A stretch of 64,000 nucleotides of DNA from Rhizophagus irregularis (Eukaryota; Glomeromycota; Glomeromycetes; Glomerales; Glomeraceae). The notes beneath the pieces were generated by a model that had not been told where the DNA came from, did no database searches, and was given only the letters and a program-made list of their open reading frames with translations. The first letter of the stretch is position 1. Each line of letters opens with the position of its first letter. Shown piece by piece: positions 10,651 to 22,974 of this stretch. A program made the translations under genes and the position numbers. The stretch is taken from the NCBI RefSeq assembly GCF_026210795.1, contig NC_089442.1, forward strand, positions 1,116,001 to 1,180,000, read 5' to 3'.

Positions 10651-12470
10651 TTAATTATATTAAATATAGATGAATAATCATAAATAATATTTGTAAAATT
10701 TTTACAACTGATTGATTAAAGTTACTTTAAAACTTTGCTTTTCTAAAACAAATTATTTATTTATTTATTATAGTTATTTTTTTTGTTCATGATTAAAACT
10801 TAGAGATGAGTTACCGCAGCTTGATTTTTAAATAATTTTAATCTTACATAAATGACATAATTAAATAAAAATTAAAAATGTTTAATGTTTAATTCTATAA
10901 ATTAAAATGTTTAAATAATTAAATTAGAATAAATAATAAATTTATTTTATAACTAGCTGTAGTTTGTTGCGTTGCAACAGTATTAAATGAGTTTAAGTCA
11001 ATATAACAATAAATTTTTTGTTTTATATACATAAACTAATATTAACATGTTTTTTTTATTTTTAGGTAAAAAATATATACTTTATTCTAACTAAAAAAGA
11101 TCATACAAAGCATATTTATTCAATAAAAAAATATTCTAAAAAAAATAAGGAAGATCTAAGCCTGCCTAAAGACGAAATAAATAATAACGATAATATAAAT
11201 AAAAAATATAGTTTAGATTATTATAAAGAGAAAGATCCGGTCAAAAAAAAAGGATCAAAAAAAAAATATTAAAAAAAAAATGATCCGGTTTAAAAAAAAG
11301 AGACAGAAAAAAAAGATACAGTTTAAGAAAAGAGAGAAAAAAGATTTTAAAATCAACGCGATCTGCTGCGGTTGATCATCCTGAATGGCCGAAAATGAAA
11401 CATGATTGGTAAAGTGTTACATACTTGGGAATGTATTAATTGCTACTGACGTGATAAAATCTAACCATTCACCCATTAACTATATAGGACAAACTTTTTG
11501 TTATAGCCAAATTAAGCAAATTTCTCATTATTGCTTTATTAGATTTATCAAAATTTCTTCAGAAATGTAAGATGACACAACAATTATTAAACTTATGAAC
11601 TAGTATTTCTATTGCTTGTGCAATTAAATTCTTTTACGAATAACGTCTACTAACGCTACTAACCAATTATAATAAATAAAACCTGCTGTTAAAAAGAACT
11701 AAATTCCAGTTTAATTATGATAAAATTTTTATTTTTTTAATTAAAATTCATCTAAGGATTTTGTACAAGAATAAATTTGCTTTTTTCATCATGCTGGTAT
11801 TTTTTTATTAAGCTATAAATAAACTACCATTGCATAATTATTATTGATATTTTTGACGTTGTTTAATCAATAGTTTATTGTATTTATAAGATGATCATTG
11901 GCGGCTGTAGAATAAATAACTAATATGTAAATTCCCCGATAAATAGCTTTATAATAAATCAGACTGCATACTTATTAAATAATCAGACACTTGGCAAAAT
12001 TTCGATGCTGAGACATTTTCAGTGACTTAATACATTTTTTTTCTTGATTGTCCAAAAATATAAAATTATTCTCTCCGTGAAATATTATTTATATTGTTAT
12101 GATATAGTCTATCAATTCATTATATCCTTTTTCATTGCAATTGTGTGATAAACATCATATGTATTTTCTTTGGCACATTTAACAAATATTAAGAAAAGAA
12201 GTATTTTGATATTTTTCTACCTTTATTAAATTTTGGTGCATTTTTTTTACCTTTATAATAAAAGTGCATTTTTTATTATACTTTCATTTACATTTTAGTG
12301 ATAAAATAAAAGATTATTTTTTATTTAATTTATGTTAATATTAAGTTAATAAAAATACATTTATTTTATTTTATTAAAATAAAAAATAATGGTTAACTTT
12401 GACGGGTATTGGATAATCTGTTAAAATTGTCCTGCTGATCCAAATTTTTTTTTTTAGCAAAAATTATTTT
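10651..12470. other. Intergenic stretch, no gene seen
   Basis: AT-rich DNA. A Lys-rich low-complexity run at 11085-11340 is A-rich repeat rather than convincing coding sequence. The motif GCGATCTGCTGCGG at about 11357-11370 recurs near 22678. Confidence 0.5.
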
Positions 12471-12476
12471 TTTATG

Positions 12477-14105
12477 TATGGCAAGCCGAGCTGGACTAAA
12501 CTATCAGGCATTGGACGGGTGAAAAATCAAGCATGGATTGACAAAATGTTACACCATGCCTGACATTTTACCTGTTCATGCTTGATTTTCATCTGTCCCG
12601 TGCTTGATATTTATCTGTATGTGCTTGATATTTTTATCTGTTCATGCTTGATGTTTATCTATCACGTGCTTGATATTTTTATCTGTTCATGCTTGATGTT
12701 TATCTGTACGTGCTTGATGTTTTACCTGTACGTGCTTGATGTTTTATCTGTATGTGTTTGATGTTTATCTGTACGTGCTTGATAATTATCTGTACGTGCT
12801 TGATGGTTTTATCTGTACGTGCTTGATGGTTTTATCCGACCATGCTTGTCATTTTTATCCGTCCGTGCTTTATTTTTTTATCCGTCTGTGCTTGATATTT
12901 TTGTCCGTATGTGCTTGATGTTTTTGTCCAACTGTGTTTGATTTAATCCAACTATACTCGATAATTTTATCTTTATCAAAAATTAGTTTCTTTGTCAGCA
13001 CAGGGTTGATATTTTGTCGGTCACATGTTTTTAAGTTTAGCGTAGTTTTAAAAAAAATTTTTTTTTTTTATTGGCTTTTTTTTATAAACAAATTTTGTAG
13101 GGAATTTTTATTTTTAATATAGGCAAAGGCTTTGTTCGGTAGAATTTCTTTGGGAATTTTTTAATAAGATTTTTTTTGATAAAAAATTTCGTTAGAAATT
13201 TTTTTTCACATTTCTGAGTTTTTTTTTTGATGATTATTTCGTTAAAAACTTTTATTTGATAGAAATTTTATTGGAGAATTTTTTTTTAATAAGATTTTTT
13301 TTTTTTGACATATACTTAATTTGTTGGAACAATTTTTTTTAACAAGGAGAGATTTTTTTTTTTGATAGAGAATTAATTGAGAATTTTTTTTTTTTGTAGA
13401 AAATTATTTGAAGAATTTTTTTAATAGGGAAGATTTTTTTTTTAATAGATAATTTCGTTACTAGAAAATTTTTTTAACTAGTGAGATTTTTTTTTGATAG
13501 AGAATTTTGTTAAGAATTTTTTTTTAATAGGAGGGAGTTTTCCTTGATAAAGAATTCTTTTGGGAATTTTTTTTAATAGGTGAAAGTATTTTTGACGGAG
13601 AATTTTATTAGAGAATTTTTTTTTTTTGTTGATAGAAATTTCATCATAAAATTTTCTTTTTAATAGGTAAGATATTTTTTTTTTTGATAGTTAATAATTT
13701 TTTTAACAGGAGATTTTTTTTTTTGATAGAAAATTTTGGTAAAGAATTTTTTTTTTGGAATTTTTTTTTAATAGGAGGGAAGTTTTTTTTTTGATAGAAA
13801 TTCTTTTGAGAACTTTTTTTAATAGGTAAGAATCTTTGAATTTTTTTTTAATAGGGAAAATGTATTTTTTGATGGAAGATTTTCGTTAGAAAATTTTCTT
13901 AATCAGGGATATTTTTTTTGATTGAGAATTTCATTAGAGAATTGTTGGTTGAAAAGTCTTTTTATATTTTTGATGGAGAATTTTGTTAGAAGTCTCAATA
14001 GAAAATTTTATTGAAAATAGTTTTTTTTTAATAAGGGTATCGAGAATTTTGGCTTGAAATTTTTTTTTTAATAAAGAATTTCATTAGAGATCTTTTTTTA
14101 TAAAA
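12477..14105. repeat. Left arm of the foldback element
   Basis: Two internal repeat fields. At about 12560-12960 are ~20-bp units of the type TGTACGTGCTTGATGTTTTA. At about 13140-14105 are T-rich units built around GATAGAGAATTT, TTAGAGAATTTTTTTT and TAATAGG. The right arm repeats both in inverted order. A 62-codon chance ORF at 12934-13122 reappears in the other arm with a single residue change, showing how similar the arms are. Confidence 0.85.
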
Positions 14106-14357
14106 TTAAAAAAAATACTAAATTACATTAATAAGATTAAGATAAAATTAAAAAAAACTATGATAGAATCCTAAGTAGCATAGTAAATTAAGCAAATTTT
14201 ATATACTAGTAAAGCTCTGCATGAGCTGACATAAATTAAAAAGTTAATAATGTTAACTTTAAGAAAAGTATATAGCAGAAATTTGTTTGAAGTGTTTTTT
14301 CTTTTTATCATTAATTGGAAACATTTTTGAAAATCTACTATTTTAAATACTTTTAAT

Positions 14358-14781
14358 TAGGGATGGCAACGGTCACGGTCATTAACCGGTTATGACCGGT
14401 CATGACCGTGACCGATATCGGTCGGTCAAAGACCTCTGACCGACCATTTGACCGACCGGTCTGACCGACCGGTTAACCGACCGTTTGACCGACTGTTTGA
14501 CCGATCCTGAAAACGTTTGCGAAACGTAATTTAATAAAAAAAATGTTTCGCAAACGTTTTTTTAATTATTTTAATAGAAAACGTTGCGAAAACATTTTTT
14601 ATTAAGTATTTCAATTAAATTACGTTTCGCAAACATTTTCAGGATTGGTTAACCAGTTGGTCAAACGGTCAGTTAACCGGTCGGTCAGACCGGTCGGTCA
14701 AACGGTCGGTCGGTCGGTCAAAGGTTCTTGACCGGTTATGACCGACCGATGACTGACCATGACCGACCGTTGCCATCCCTA
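14358..14781. mobile_element. hAT-type MITE copy 1 (424 bp, 8-bp target duplication)
   Basis: It begins TAGGGATGGCAACGG and ends CCGTTGCCATCCCTA. The 8-bp duplication CTTTTAAT lies at 14350-14357 and 14782-14789. An 8-bp duplication and TA-GGG-type ends are typical of hAT elements. The interior carries GGTCGGTCA/TGACCGACC repeats and nested hairpins of AAACGTTTGCGAAACG type, with no coding capacity. It is nested in the spacer of the foldback element, so it arrived later. Confidence 0.93.
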
Positions 14782-15089
14782 CTTTTAATATATATAAATT
14801 AAAATTGTGATTGCCTGGGTTTTTTTCTAATTTTTGATCGGTTATTATTAAAAAGATATTTTTTAAAAAAAATTTTTTGCAAACATATTTATTCAAAATA
14901 ATCTTATTTAATGAAATTTTATTTACAAATATTAAAATTTAAGTCACATTACGATTTTAAAGAAAAAAATCACCATATTTATTTTTATTGAAGTGTACAA
15001 ATAAAAGAAACAATAACAATAAATAAAAAAGATAAGTAAATTACAATGATCAAGGAAAAAGATGCTAATAAAAAAATAAAAATAAGAAT

Positions 15090-15720
15090 GGAGTAATGGA
15101 AAGTAATAGAAGATGAAAGGGAGTAAAAAAGAGTAATGAGAAGTGATAGGAAACAAAAAGGAGAAATAGGACATGATGAGAGACGAAAATGAGTGATGAG
15201 AGACAAAAAGAAGTGATTGGAGACAAAGAGGAGTAATGGGTGACAAAGAGGAGTGATGGGAGATAAAAAAAAGAAGTGATGGGAAGATTAAGAGGAGTGA
15301 TGGGAGACAAAAGGAAGTGATGAAAGACGAAGAGGAGTGATGGGAGACGAAAAGGAGTGATGGGAGACGAAAAGAAGTGATGGGAGACAAAGAGGAGTGA
15401 TGGGTGACGAAGAGGAGTGACGGGAGATAAAAAGGAGTGATGGGAGACGAAAAGAAGTGATGGGAGACGAAAAGAAGTGATGGGAGACGAAAAGAAGTGA
15501 TGGGAAGATTAAGAGGAGTGATGGGAAACGAAAAGGAGTGATAGGAGATGAAAAGAAGTGATGGGAAGATTAAGAGGAGTGATAGGAGACGAAAGGGAGC
15601 GATGGGAGATGAAAAAGAGTGATGGGAGACGAAAAGGAGTGATAGGAGACGAAGAGGCGTGATGGGAGACGAAAAGGAGCGATAGAAGATTAAAAGAAGT
15701 GATGAGAAGATGAAGAGGAG
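15090..15720. repeat. 20-bp minisatellite (GATGGGAGACGAAAAGGAGT)n
   Basis: About 28 degenerate units in the spacer of the foldback element. Variants change GGAGT/GAAGT and insert GGAAGATTAAGA. The minus-strand reading of 276 codons (Ser/Leu/His-rich) simply translates the repeat and is not called as a gene. Confidence 0.85.
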
Positions 15721-15783
15721 TAAAAATTTATTAAAATTGTAAAATTTAATAAAAAATTTCCGATAAATTTTCAATCAATTTTT

Positions 15784-17389
15784 TATAAAAAAAAAGATTC
15801 CAAATGAAATTCTTTATTAAAAAAAAATTTCAAGCCAAAATTCTCGATACCCTTATTAAAAAAAAACTATTTTCAATAAAATTTTCTATTGAGACTTCTA
15901 ACAAAATTCTCCATCAAAAATATAAAAAGACTTTTCAACCAACAATTCTCTAATGAAATTCTCAATCAAAAAAAAATATCCCTGATTAAGAAAATTTTCT
16001 AACGAAAATCTTCCATCAAAAAATACATTTTCCCTATTAAAAAAAAATTCAAAGATTCTTACCTATTAAAAAAAGTTCTCAAAAGAATTTCTATCAAAAA
16101 AAAAAACTTCCCTCCTATTAAAAAAAAATTCTAAAAAAAAAATTCTTTACCGAAATTTTCTATCAAAAAAAAAAATCTCCTGTTAAAAAAATTATTAACG
16201 AAATGATCTATCAAAAAAAAAAAATCTTACCTATTAAAAAGAAAATTCTATGATGAAAATTTCTATCAAAAAAAAAAAATTCTCTAATAAAATTCTCCGT
16301 CAAAAATACTTTCACCTATTAAAAAAAATTCCCAAAAGAATTCTTTATCAAAGAAAACTCCCTCCTATTAAAAAAAAATTTTAATGAAATTCTCTATCAA
16401 AAAAAAATCTCACTAGTTAAAAAAATTTTCTAGTAACGAAATTATCTATCAAAAAAAAATCTTCCCTATTAAAAAAATTCTTCAAATAATTTTCTACAAA
16501 AAAAAAAAATTCTCAATTAATTCTCTATCAAAAAAAAAAATCTCTCCTGTTAAAAAAAATTGTTCCAACAAATTAAGTATATGTCAAAAAAAAAATCTTA
16601 TTAAAAAAAAATTCTCCAATAAAATTTCTATCAAATAAAAGTTTTTAACGAAATAATCATCAAAAAAAAAACTCAGAAATGTGAAAAAAATTTTCTAACG
16701 AAATTTTTTATCAAAAAAAATCTTATTAAAAAATTCCCAAAGAAATTCTACCAAACAAAGCCTTTGCCTATATTAAAAATAAAAATTCCCTACAAAATTT
16801 GTTTATAAAAAAAAGCCAATAAAAAAAAAACAATTTTTTTAAAACTACGCTAAACTTAAAAACATGTGACCGACAAAATATCAACCCTGTGCTGACAAAG
16901 AAACTAATTTTTGACAAAGATAAAATTATCGAGTATAGTTGGATTAAATCAAACACAGTTGGACAAAAACATCAAGCACAGACGGACAAAAATATCAAGC
17001 ACAGACGGATAAAAACATAAAGCATGGATGGATAAAAATGTCAAGCATGGTCGGATAAAACCATCAAGCACGTACAGATAATTATCAAGCACGTACAGAT
17101 AATTATCAAACACATACAGATAAAACATCAAGCACGTACAGATAAAACATCAAGCACGTACAGATAAACATCAAGCATGAACAGATAAAAATATCAAGCA
17201 CGTGATAGATAAACATCAAGCATGAACAGATAAAAATATCAAGCACATACAGATAAATATCAAGCACGGGACAGATGAAAATCAAGCATAAACAGGTAAA
17301 ATGTCAGACACGGAGTGACATTTTGTCTAGCCATGCTTGATATTTTATCGCACAATGTCTGATAATTTTGTCCAACTCGGCTTGCCATA
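15784..17389. repeat. Right arm of the foldback element
   Basis: Reverse complement of the left arm with only small differences. The AATTCTCTATCAAA field (15784-16740) precedes the CAAGCACGTACAGATAAACAT field (about 16930-17310). Confidence 0.85.
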
Positions 17390-17395
17390 TTTATG

Positions 17396-18371
17396 GACAT
17401 GATATCATGATGTTCTTTTTTTTTGACACTACATCCTGAATTTTTCTATCAATTATTTAATAACAAAAAATTTTTTTTTTTTAATATAAAAGTTACCAAT
17501 TTATTTATAGTTAAAATTATTAAAATTATCGATTTTTTCAACATAATTTCAGCCAATCAGCCAATCCGAACCATGTTGTTATAATTTATAACCAACCGTT
17601 GTTTGTATAAAACTTCGATTTTTAATCAATATTGGATATTGAAGTTGATATTGATACCAATATTGATATTAAATATTAATTTCATGTTTTATAAAATGCT
17701 CTCAATAGATACTGTATGATGCTATCCAAATTAATCAATTTAGTAAATTAGTTATTTAACCGATCAATTAATCATTTTAAAAATTTAATTTTTGTTTTGA
17801 CAAGATTTTAACCCAATTAAACTATTTTATAAAAACTTGAGAAATTTAAATTATTATAAGAAAAAAAAATATTGGTAATAATAAAGAAAATGAAACCCTT
17901 CGCAAATAACAAATCACTTATAGGTATGTTGAAAATGGAGTATTAGCTGCTGTAAGTTTTAAGATAATTTTAATAATAGCCACTATTATATAGTAATTTA
18001 ATTATTAATTTAAATATTTTCATAATAAATTAATTTTTTTTAAAAAAATAGCACAAAATGGTACGGTAAGGGAGAAAGTTTATAACTAAATAAAAATGTA
18101 TAATTCCTTATTTAGGCAGGATTATTATATAATTTTCATTTTTTCTATTAATAGAATTGAGCTTCTGATTAAATTTGATCTGCATATTTATTGAGTAACA
18201 GTGTTGAGTAACACTTAAAAAGTAATGGCGTACATGATTTCCAATTCGATTTGTGACACGGAAATTTTGTAACAATCATCACATATTTATGTAACTGTTT
18301 TGATGTCGCCTCTATAAAATAATTAACGTTCATTACGCCGATTTTTTTTTTTTAAAAAAAAATCCTTAATC
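17396..18371. other. Intergenic region and promoter of kinase gene 1
   Basis: AT-rich, no ORF. A TATA-like TATAAAATA at 18313-18321 lies about 55 nt before the ATG at 18372. Confidence 0.45.
18313..18321 (+). promoter_or_regulatory. Probable TATA element of kinase gene 1
   Basis: TATAAAATA about 55 nt upstream of the first codon, in a suitable place for a short 5' UTR. Confidence 0.4.
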
Positions 18372-21291
18372 ATGTCATCTCAAAATGATATTATATGCGA
18401 AAGTTGTGGTAAAATATATTCATATATAGGTGAAAAATGGTGTAAGCCATGTTTAATAAATAATTTAAAAAAAAATTTTACAAACTGGACTAGTGGAAAT
18501 GAAAAAATTGATAAAATTATTCAAGAAATACAATCAAAGATTAATAAAGAGGAAGATATAATTGTTGAATGGATACCTTATAACCAATTCAATAGTATTA
18601 AAAAATTAATCAAAGATGATTTTGCTACAGCAATATGGAAGGATGGCTCATTAATATATATTAAACAAGATAGGAAACGTGAAAGAGTACCTAATAAAGA
18701 AGTTACTTTAAAATACTTGAATAATTCGCAAGATGTTATTAATGATTTGCTGAATGAGGTATGAAACTTCTAATTTTTTCAGTATTTAATCTTTAAAAAA
18801 TGTTTTTTTATAACAACATTTTTATATTTAACAGATTAAAGCATATTCTATTAGAGTTGACGAATGTAAGATTCCTAAAATACATGGAATATCCCAAAAT
18901 CCAGATACAAAAGATTACGTTATAGTGTTTCAAAATGATTGTAATTGCAAAGAATGTGGTGATATATATACAGATATAGAGGTTAAATGGTGTAAACCAT
19001 GTCAAATAAATAATATGAAACAAAACTTGGCAAATTGGACCAGCGGCAATGAAAAAATTGATGAATTTATTCAAGAAATCCAATTGAATATTGAAAAAGA
19101 TGATATAATTATTGAATGGATACCTTATAACCAATTTAGTGATATTAAAGAAATAAAAAAAGATGATTCGGCTAGTGTATATTCGGCAATATGGAAGAAT
19201 GGTTTATTAAAATATAATTATGAAGAAAGGAAATATAAAAGAAATCCTAATAAAAATGTCACTTTAATGCGTTTTAATAATTCACAAAATATTATTAATG
19301 ACTTTCTAAATGAGGTATGAAACTTCCAATTTTTTGTAATAAATTTTTAAAAATATATTATAACAACTTTTTATATTTAACAGATTAAAGCATATTCATT
19401 TAAATTAAATGAATATACAATGTGTGGAATATCCCAAAATCCTGATACGAATGATTATGTTATAGTGTTTCAAAATGATTGTAATTGCAAAGAACGTGGT
19501 GATGTAGATACAGATAAAAAATTTGAATGGTGTAGACCATGTCAAATAAGTAATTTAAAACAGAATTTTTCAAGCTGGACTAGTGGAAATAATGAAATTG
19601 ATAATTTTATTCAAGAAATGCAATTAAAAATTGAAAGTCATAATGATATAATAGTTGAATGGATACCTTATAACCAATTTAGTATTATTGAAGAAATAAG
19701 CAATGGTGATTTTGCAAGAGTATATTTGGCAAAATGGAAGAATGGTTTACTAGAGTATAAAGAAGGAAAATATAAAAGAAATCCTAGTAAAGAAGTTACT
19801 TTAAAATGCTTAAATAATTCACAAAATGTTATTGATAACTTGCTAAATAAGGTATGAAACTTCTAAATTTTTGTACTTAATCTTTATAAATACTTTTAAT
19901 ATACCAACTTTTTTATGTAACAGGTTAAATCATATTCTATTAAAATAAATGAAGGTAACATTGCTAAAATATATGGAATATCCCAAAATCCAGATACAAA
20001 AGATTATGTTATAGTATTACCAACTGATTGTAATTGCAAAAAATGTGGTGAAATATATACTAATATACTTGTTAAATGGTGTAAACCATGCCAAATAAAT
20101 AATTTAAAACAAGATTTTGTAAACTGGACTAGTGGAAATGAAGCAATCGATAATTTTATTCAAAAAATGCAATTAAAAATTGAAAGATATAATGATATGG
20201 TTGTTAAATGGATACCATATAACCAATTTAATATTATTCAAGAAATAGGTAAAGGTGGATTTGCTACAGTTTACTTAGCAACTTGGAATTATAGGAAAGT
20301 TGCTTTAAAATGCTTGCATAATTCCCAAAATATTACTAATGAATTTTTAAATGAGGTATGAAATAATTTATTTTTTTTAAGCTTTATTAAATACTTTTAA
20401 AATGATGAATAATGATATTTTTATTTTTAATAGATTAGTGCATATTCTATTCATTCTGTTGATTGTATTCTCAAAATATGTGGAATATCTCAAAATCCGG
20501 ATACAAAAGACTATATTATTGTACTTGAATATGCAAATGGGGGAAGTCTTAATAATCACAATAATGATATTATTAGGGATTACAATTGGAGGGAAAAATT
20601 GTATGTGCTAAGTGATATTATTAAAGGTCTTAAAAAAATTCATGAAAATAAAGCAGTTCATCGTGATTTTCATACAGGAAATGTATTGGTATTATTTATT
20701 GATTGTGCTCGATATAATGGATCTGGAAATACTGCAAGTAATATATATATTTCAGATATGGGATTTTGTGGAGAAGTTAGTAATATAGATAAAACAAAAA
20801 TTTATGGAGTTATGCCATTTGTAGCTCCTGAAGTATTAAGAGGAAAGCCATATACTCAAGCAGCAGATGTATATAGTTTTGGTATGATTATGTATTATAT
20901 TGCAACTGGAAAACAACCTTTTGCCAAGTGTGCACATGATAATGTTTTAGCATTAAATATATGTAATGGAATTAGGCCTGAAATAAATGAGCAAGAAGCA
21001 CCAAAATTTTATATTAATCTAATGAAAATGTGTTGGGATCCAAATCCAGATAATAGACCTAGTGCATCTGAAGTGGATGAAGTTTTTGCATATTCTAGTT
21101 TAGGTATATTTGAGGAATTTAATAAGCAAATTAAAGAAGCAGATGAATATAGAAAAACAAATTTTTTATCTATTGAAAATAGTCAATCAATTCATCCACA
21201 AGCTTATTATACTTCTCGATTGCTCAATCCATTTACAAAAGATCTTTCAAATGATTATACTGATTGTTTGGACTGTAATATTAATGATTGA
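18372..21291 (+). CDS. Multi-module TKL-type kinase: four N-lobe modules, one C-lobe (5 exons, 874 aa)
   Basis: Exons: 18372-18758, 18835-19314, 19384-19851, 19924-20355, 20434-21291. Every intron (69-78 nt) is GT-AG and phase 0, so all exons join in frame. Exons 1-4 each encode a Cys knuckle (C-x2-C...KWCKPC), a WTSGN motif, EWIPYNQF, a Gly-loop region, the beta3 'VTLK' strand and alphaC ending LNE. Exons 2-4 begin with beta4-beta5-hinge of the preceding lobe (GISQNPDTKDYVIV). Only exon 4 has a full Gly-loop (GKGGFATVYLA) with VALK. Exon 1 lost the loop glycines, exon 2 also has Met for the Lys (VTLM), and exon 3 is partly degenerate. Exon 5 gives the C-lobe: HRDFHTGN, DMG in place of DFG, APE, DVYSFGMIM, and a YTSR-type tail. 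Exons 4+5 make a plausible active Ser/Thr or Tyr-like TKL kinase. Whether all exons are joined or used alternatively is not known. Confidence 0.75.
18835..20433 (+). repeat. Tandem exon-intron repeat, 3 units of about 510-550 bp, in kinase gene 1
   Basis: Unit starts are 18835, 19384 and 19924 (spacings 549 and 540, then 510 to exon 5). Each unit is a whole exon plus the following intron. Introns share the GTATGAAA(C/T) donor and similar T-rich bodies, so duplication copied exon and intron together. Confidence 0.8.
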
Positions 21292-21469
21292 ACTAAAGTT
21301 AGTATAATTAGTGTTATTTATTTTTATTGTTTCAGTCAAATAGTTTAAAAAAAAGTAATTACTATATTTTATTGAATGTTGATATACATGATAACATTTG
21401 ATAATATCTACTAATATATTTATTGTTTTATTATTTTATTTTTATATCATTATTTGTAAGAATTCTTTG

Positions 21470-21676
21470 TCATGCTTGTAATGATGGTAAATCTTCCACA
21501 CATCCATATTTATGAAACTCCAACAAAGTTTTAGAAACAGTAGATTTGCCAATATTAAGTTGTCCACCTGACATTCTACATGAGGATTTTAAAATTTTAT
21601 TTATTATATTAGTATAACATGAAATATGAAAGGTGTCTGTTCTTTTTTTTTGTGCGACATCCATTTTAGAACACAA
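21470..21676 (-). pseudogene. Tc1/mariner-type transposase N-terminal relic
   Basis: A 68-codon frame ends in GQLNIGKSTVSKTLLEFHK followed by YGCVEDLP. The 'S-K-S-T-V-x-x-T-L-x-x-F...G-x-V-x-D-x-P' pattern is that of the second helix-turn-helix of Tc1/mariner transposases (DNA-binding region). No DDE catalytic domain follows, so this is a fragment. It lies just downstream of kinase gene 1, opposite strand. Confidence 0.5.
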
Positions 21677-22974
21677 ACTTGTCGATCAAACTCCTTATTT
21701 TATATAGGATGCAACAAATTTAAGCTTACTATTATATTAACAAGTTTTATAATTAGGATTTAAGAAATTATTATTTTTTTTTTCTTTATTGATTGATGTT
21801 ATTGTATTTTGTTCAACACTAATTATGGAGTATATGTAATTTTTTTACATAAGTAAAATTAGTTTGTAATTGAACGAATAAATATAAGATTTGAAAATAT
21901 AAACTTATGGTGATTAGACCTGGGTCGAAAACAATATAATCTAAGTAAAAAATCATGTTACTTTCAATATGTATTGTACCTGGTTTGCATGATGCTTATT
22001 TACAAAATCTAATTGGACGGTGTGAATATTAACTTTGAATAGTAAATTCATTATAAATTGAGTTATAAATATTTTTTGTTCATTGCCTTTTGTGTTCATT
22101 TATTATTAACATTTAACATTTAAATCGCAAATAAATGTATTATAAATGTTTCTAATAGCTCATTAAATTTTAGTTTCTGAATAAAGAAATAAACCAACTT
22201 GATTCTATTTATAATGTATTATCCCAAGCATATAATATATAAAAAATGAATAAATATATTATATGTCCAGTAATTAATTCCCAATATCAATATTATGAAA
22301 TTATAAATTTGACAAATCTTTTTTTAAATGATAAAAAATTGATTGCAAGCTCACGAACTTCATTTTGATGTCCTGATTTATTCTTATCACTTCATACATA
22401 ATTCACTAAAAAATATTGTCAAATTCAAGTCCACCATTATTACTTTGTTTTATTATTTCAAACCTTTCATAGTACCAAAAAGAAATTTTAGAAAATTTAT
22501 AATTAAAAATATAATTTTTCGGGTTGAACCAAAAAAAATTAAAAAGTTGTTTTTTTTTTTTGGCCTAAAAAAAAAAGAATTGGAAAAATAAAAAAAATAT
22601 TAAAAATCAAAAATTTCAGTCTATAAGAAACGGTAAGTTTAAAAAAAAAAAATAATAACCGGGATAGCTTCATCAATGCGATCTGCTGCGGCTCACGTCA
22701 TTGGTTCAGGTACGCGCACATGACCATAATAACCTCTGGCGCAGAAACATCAAGGAGATAAATAGTACTACTATTAAAAGAGTCCATATATAGTAAAATT
22801 ATTGATTTAAATGGATTAAATGGATTGACTCAACTTTTAAAAAGATGGCATAAGAAATTTGCAATTATGTAAATTTGGTGACTCAAATCTGTGGCTTTGT
22901 AATACTAATAAAAAGGATCTTTATAATATCAAATTTCTTTTTTTTTTTCAAACAACATTACAATATTTTGAAAT
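21677..22974. other. Intergenic region upstream of the truncated F-box gene
   Basis: AT-rich with no convincing ORF. A GC-richer patch at about 22665-22755 contains GCGATCTGCTGCGG (22678) and may be regulatory or a repeat remnant. Confidence 0.4.

Larger units (their letters stand above)
12477..17389. mobile_element. 4.9-kb foldback element with 1.6-kb terminal inverted repeats
   Basis: The left end TATGGCAAGCCGAG (12477) is mirrored by CTCGGCTTGCCATA (ending 17389). The arms run inward almost without gaps: left 12477-14105, right about 15784-17389. Direct 6-bp repeats TTTATG flank it (12471-12476 and 17390-17395), a candidate target duplication, weak because the region is AT-rich. No transposase ORF is visible. 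The spacer holds a later hAT-type MITE insertion and a 20-bp minisatellite. Long arms built of short tandem repeats recall Foldback, Galileo or Mutator-like elements, but I cannot assign a superfamily. Confidence 0.8.

Noticed and set aside
12934-13122. 62-codon ORF present in both arms of the foldback element
   Set aside because: Its conservation is explained by arm identity; composition is low-complexity Phe/Leu.
14944-15774. 276-codon minus-strand ORF rich in Ser, Leu and His
   Set aside because: It is a reading of the 20-bp GATGGGAGACGAAAAGGAGT minisatellite inside the foldback element.
18808-19134. Minus-strand ORF of 108 codons within kinase gene 1
   Set aside because: Shadow of exon 2; similar shadows lie opposite modules at 31868-32053, 32358-32552 and 32857-33045.
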